Assembly (NCBI GenBank): GCA_937885235.1
Contig: CAKZZK010000049.1
Coordinates: 1-7,644, forward strand
Reading direction: 5' to 3'
From: an uncultured Treponema sp.
Lineage (GTDB): Bacteria; Spirochaetota; Spirochaetia; Treponematales; Treponemataceae
Length of the DNA: 7,644 nt
Below are positions 5,529 to 7,644 of this stretch, one piece after another. The translations under genes and the position numbers were made by a program. The notes under the pieces were generated by a model. It was not told where the DNA came from and searched no databases. It saw only the letters and a program-made list of their open reading frames with translations. The number at the start of each line of letters is the position of its first letter. The stretch's first letter is position 1.

Positions 5529-6374
5529 TTATTTCCTCCTCATGCAGGCAGACAGGACGCTGCTGCCCGCAAAGACAACAATATCGATTGCCACGATGGT
5601 GGAACCGACAGGCGTTCCCGCCACGATGGAAATCATCATGCCCGCAAAGGCACAGACGACGGAGATAAGCGCCGAGCAGACGGTGACTGCACGGAAGCTT
5701 TTGCATATGCGCATGGCGGAAAGCGCGGGGAATATCACAAGGGCGGAAATCAGCAGGGAGCCCACAAGGTTCATGGCAAGCACGATGATGACGGCGATGA
5801 TAATGGCAATCACCAGATTGTAGAGCTCCGTCCGCATTCCCGAAGCCTTCGCAAAGGTCTCGTCAAAGGTAATGGCAAAAATCTTGTTGTAGAGCAAAAC
5901 GAATGCCGCTACCACCAGTATGGACAGGACGACGCACGCCGCAACCTCCGCCTTGGTGAGCGTCAGAATGGAGGTGGAACCGAAGAGCGTGCTGCACACA
6001 TCGCCCGAAAGGTTTGACGAGGTGGAAAAAAGATTCATCAGCAGGTAACCCACAGCAAGAGAGCCGACGGAGAGCATGGCGATTGCGGCATCCCCCTTTA
6101 TCTTGCGCTTTTGCCCGCCGCAGAGGAGCAGCACTGCGCAGACTATGGTCGCGGGAAGCACGAGCAGCATATCATCGCTCAGCCCAAAGACAGCTGCAAA
6201 GGACATAGCGCCGAATGCGACATGGGAAAGCCCGTCGCCGATATAGGAAAAGCGCCGGAGCACCAGCGTCACGCCGAGCAGCGAAGAGCACAGCGCGATG
6301 AGCACCCCCGTCACCAGCGCATAGCGGACAAAGGGATATTGCAGATATAAGGCAATCGTGTCAAGAAGCTCCAT
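5529..6374 (-). CDS. znuB: Zinc/manganese ABC transporter permease, ZnuB family
   Basis: This 281-residue integral membrane protein has about eight hydrophobic segments and is the permease of a metal ABC importer. Family marks are G-D-G-L-S-H-V-A-F-G at 46-55, the cytoplasmic coupling-type segment F-D-E-T-F-A-K-A-S-G at 170-179, which should contact the ATPase, and the conserved G-S-L-L-I-S-A-L-V-I-F-P-A at 205-217. The ATG at 6374 is preferred over the longer frame to 6512 because GGGAGG lies 11 bases upstream. The longer version would run through the ATPase gene in another frame. It overlaps the end of the ATPase gene by 14 bases, the usual arrangement for coupled subunits. Zinc and manganese/iron permeases of this family cannot be told apart safely from sequence, so the symbol is by family resemblance. 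Confidence 0.88.
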   Translation of the reverse strand: MELLDTIALYLQYPFVRYALVTGVLIALCSSLLGVTLVLRRFSYIGDGLSHVAFGAMSFAAVFGLSDDMLLVLPATIVCAVLLLCGGQKRKIKGDAAIAMLSVGSLAVGYLLMNLFSTSSNLSGDVCSTLFGSTSILTLTKAEVAACVVLSILVVAAFVLLYNKIFAITFDETFAKASGMRTELYNLVIAIIIAVIIVLAMNLVGSLLISALVIFPALSAMRICKSFRAVTVCSALISVVCAFAGMMISIVAGTPVGSTIVAIDIVVFAGSSVLSACMRRK

Positions 6375-7083
6375 TGCTTTCGTTTCCTCCCTGCAGTGCG
6401 GCAAAACGGCTGCCCTGCTCGCTGTCAAGAAAATCCTGCACTGTGCCAAAAAAAGGCCTTTCTCCCACGTAAAGGATGTGGCTTGCGTAGCGGAGCGCCG
6501 CGTGCATGTCATGGGTAATCATGATGACCGTCAGCCCGTCCTTGTGGCAGTCGCGGATGAGCGCATAGAGATCTGCCGTTGCCTGCGGGTCAAGCCCCGA
6601 AGTCGGTTCGTCAAGCAGCAGCATATTTCGGGTAGCGCAGAGCGCGCGGGCAAGCAGGACGCGCTGCTGCTGTCCGCCGGAGAGTTCCCGATAACAGCGT
6701 TTCACCAGCGGCGCAAGTCCCATTTTGCGGATGTTCTCCCGCGCCTGTTCCTTGTCCGCCCCGCTGTAGAACGGACGAAAGCCGCGCCGCCCCTGACAGC
6801 CGGACAGCACAATTTCCCACACCGTCGCGGGGAAATCCCTCTGTACCACTGTCTGTTGGGGAAGATAGCCGATCTCTGTCCGGGACAGTCCGTCACCCGT
6901 CAGAACGCTGCCGCCAAGAGGCGCTTGCAGTCCCAGAATCGTCCGCATCAGCGTACTTTTTCCGGAACCGTTTTCCCCCACAATACAGAGGTAGTCCCCG
7001 GCGTGTACCGCGAAATTCAAATCATGCACAATCTCTCTGCCGTCATATCCAAGCGACAGATTTTGGATGGTGAGCAGTGCCAT
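6361..7083 (-). CDS. znuC: Zinc/manganese ABC transporter ATP-binding protein, ZnuC family
   Basis: This 240-residue ATPase powers metal import through the permease encoded next. All motifs are intact: Walker A G-E-N-G-S-G-K-S-T at 36-44, Q-loop Y-L-P-Q-Q at 73-77, signature L-S-G-G-Q-Q-Q at 134-140, Walker B L-L-L-D-E-P at 155-160, D-loop S-G-L-D at 162-165 and H-loop H191. The D-F-P-A-T-V-W-E-I-V segment at 83-92, just after the Q-loop, is typical of the zinc/manganese branch. The gene overlaps the permease gene by 14 bases. Its own ribosome binding site overlaps the stop of the aminotransferase gene upstream. No substrate-binding protein gene (znuA) lies on either side of the pair within the window, so the receptor must be encoded elsewhere or replaced. 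GC content is about 60% in the stretches I counted, the highest in the window. Confidence 0.9.
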   Translation of the reverse strand: MALLTIQNLSLGYDGREIVHDLNFAVHAGDYLCIVGENGSGKSTLMRTILGLQAPLGGSVLTGDGLSRTEIGYLPQQTVVQRDFPATVWEIVLSGCQGRRGFRPFYSGADKEQARENIRKMGLAPLVKRCYRELSGGQQQRVLLARALCATRNMLLLDEPTSGLDPQATADLYALIRDCHKDGLTVIMITHDMHAALRYASHILYVGERPFFGTVQDFLDSEQGSRFAALQGGNESNGAS

Positions 7084-7090
7084 AAAAACA

Positions 7091-7096
7091 CCTCCT
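7091..7096 (-). promoter_or_regulatory. Ribosome binding site of the ATPase gene overlapping an upstream stop
   Basis: On the - strand the sequence reads TAGGAGGTG, seven bases before the ATG. The TAG is the stop of the aminotransferase and its last two bases form part of AGGAGG. This leaves no room for a promoter between the two genes and indicates translation coupling across a junction where base composition changes sharply. Confidence 0.75.
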
Positions 7097-7644
7097 ACTT
7101 CAGTGCTTCTTTCAGCACCACAAAGAAATCCTCAATATCCTTCACATCAATGGTACCCAAGGCACATAGACGGAAGGTATTGGTCGTGGATATTTTACCC
7201 GGATAGATGGTAAACCCACGCTCATAGCAGTAGTCGTGAACTTTCTCAAAACTCCAGTTGGGGTCATCAGGGTATTTCACCGACACGACAAGACCAGACT
7301 CAATCTTCGGGTCAATGACAGTCTCAAAACCCAGTTCCTTCACTCCTTTGCGGATGGCCTCATACACTCTGCGATGACGGGCAAACTTAGGCTCTTCTCC
7401 AACCTCAAAGTATTCCTTTAATGCTTGAATGGTAGCATAGATAGTCTGCACAGGAGGCGTGAAGTGCATCTCGCCCGTCTTTTCAAAGCACTCATACTGC
7501 ATATAGAGATTGCAGTAGTAAGAGCGAGTAGGATAGTTCTTGCTGGCCTCAATAATATCCCTGCGACCAATGATAAACGACAGGCCAGACATCGCCATCA
7601 GTCCTTTTTGGGCAGAGGCCATACAGAAGTCCACATTGTCTTTT
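7095..7644 (-). CDS. 2-aminoethylphosphonate aminotransferase-like protein (3' part)
   Basis: About 183 C-terminal residues of a class V, PLP-dependent aminotransferase are present. The reading frame is open through the right edge, so the gene is partial, and the GTG at 7634 is not a true start. The segment D-F-C-M-A-S-A-Q-K-G carries the PLP-binding lysine (codon at 7605-7607). It is followed by G-L-S-F-I-I-G-R-R, H-F-T-P-P-V-Q-T-I-Y and G-F-T-I-Y-P-G-K near the C terminus, all in the order seen in PhnW-type enzymes. These convert 2-aminoethylphosphonate and pyruvate to phosphonoacetaldehyde and alanine, or run in reverse to make aminoethylphosphonate for surface polysaccharides and lipids. 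Related proteins fused to an N-terminal nucleotidyltransferase exist, and that part is outside the window. GC is about 47%, much lower than the ATPase beside it, suggesting separate ancestry. Confidence 0.8.
   Translation of the reverse strand, partial: KDNVDFCMASAQKGLMAMSGLSFIIGRRDIIEASKNYPTRSYYCNLYMQYECFEKTGEMHFTPPVQTIYATIQALKEYFEVGEEPKFARHRRVYEAIRKGVKELGFETVIDPKIESGLVVSVKYPDDPNWSFEKVHDYCYERGFTIYPGKISTTNTFRLCALGTIDVKDIEDFFVVLKEALK

Noticed and set aside
5524..5706. N-terminal extension of the 143-residue DATACC protein
   Set aside because: It would add an Arg/Cys/His-rich stretch out of frame within the permease gene. The ATG at 5523 has a good ribosome binding site and a proper signal sequence.
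6375..6512. N-terminal extension of the ZnuB-like permease
   Set aside because: It overlaps the ATPase gene in another frame and encodes nothing permease-like. The ATG at 6374 has a strong ribosome binding site.
6358..7206. 282-codon + strand open frame
   Set aside because: It runs antisense to the ATPase gene, which has all ABC motifs. The frame is Arg/His-rich and shows no family features, so it is a shadow of a GC-rich gene.

Overview
The window looks like bacterial chromosome from an organism with lipoproteins, dCACHE-type sensors and c-di-GMP signalling. Most of it is about 53-60% GC by hand counts. The relaxed lipoboxes (M-A-A-C, F-S-A-C) and the small CxxC/H-R-I protein at the left edge remind me of spirochaetes of the Treponema type. 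A Clostridia or Negativicutes host is also possible, so taxonomy is a low-confidence inference. No rRNA, tRNA, CRISPR array, insertion sequence or phage gene is visible.

Left half, + strand. An AT-rich leader (1-41) precedes a small HNH-like zinc protein (98-397). Five bases further on lies a LacI-family repressor (403-1431). Just after the repressor are a short palindrome and an extended -10 promoter. Next come a short zinc-ribbon gene that appears frameshifted in a run of five Gs (1483-1722), a TRAP-type solute-binding lipoprotein of the DctP family (1753-2859), and a membrane diguanylate cyclase with a dCACHE-like sensor (2870-4513). The last two are tightly coupled, and no TRAP membrane genes (DctQ/DctM) lie beside them. 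The pair therefore looks more like a ligand-sensing unit feeding c-di-GMP than a transporter. The LacI protein is a plausible regulator.

Right half, - strand, transcribed right to left. The 3' part of a 2-aminoethylphosphonate aminotransferase-like gene enters from the right edge. It is followed by an ABC ATPase (znuC-like), its permease (znuB-like), and two tandem paralogous small exported proteins that share a conserved C-x-I/V..DATACC core. All gene junctions are tight or overlapping, so these genes probably form one transcript. The ATPase and permease belong to the zinc/manganese ABC family. No substrate-binding protein (znuA) is present in the window. The two exported proteins look like predicted OB-fold-type, cysteine-containing accessory proteins of metal uptake.

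The two halves converge at about 4514-4547 with no strong terminator. The most interesting points are the orphan TRAP binding protein coupled to a diguanylate cyclase, the duplicated DATACC exported proteins downstream of the metal permease, and the abrupt change of composition where the aminotransferase abuts the ATPase.
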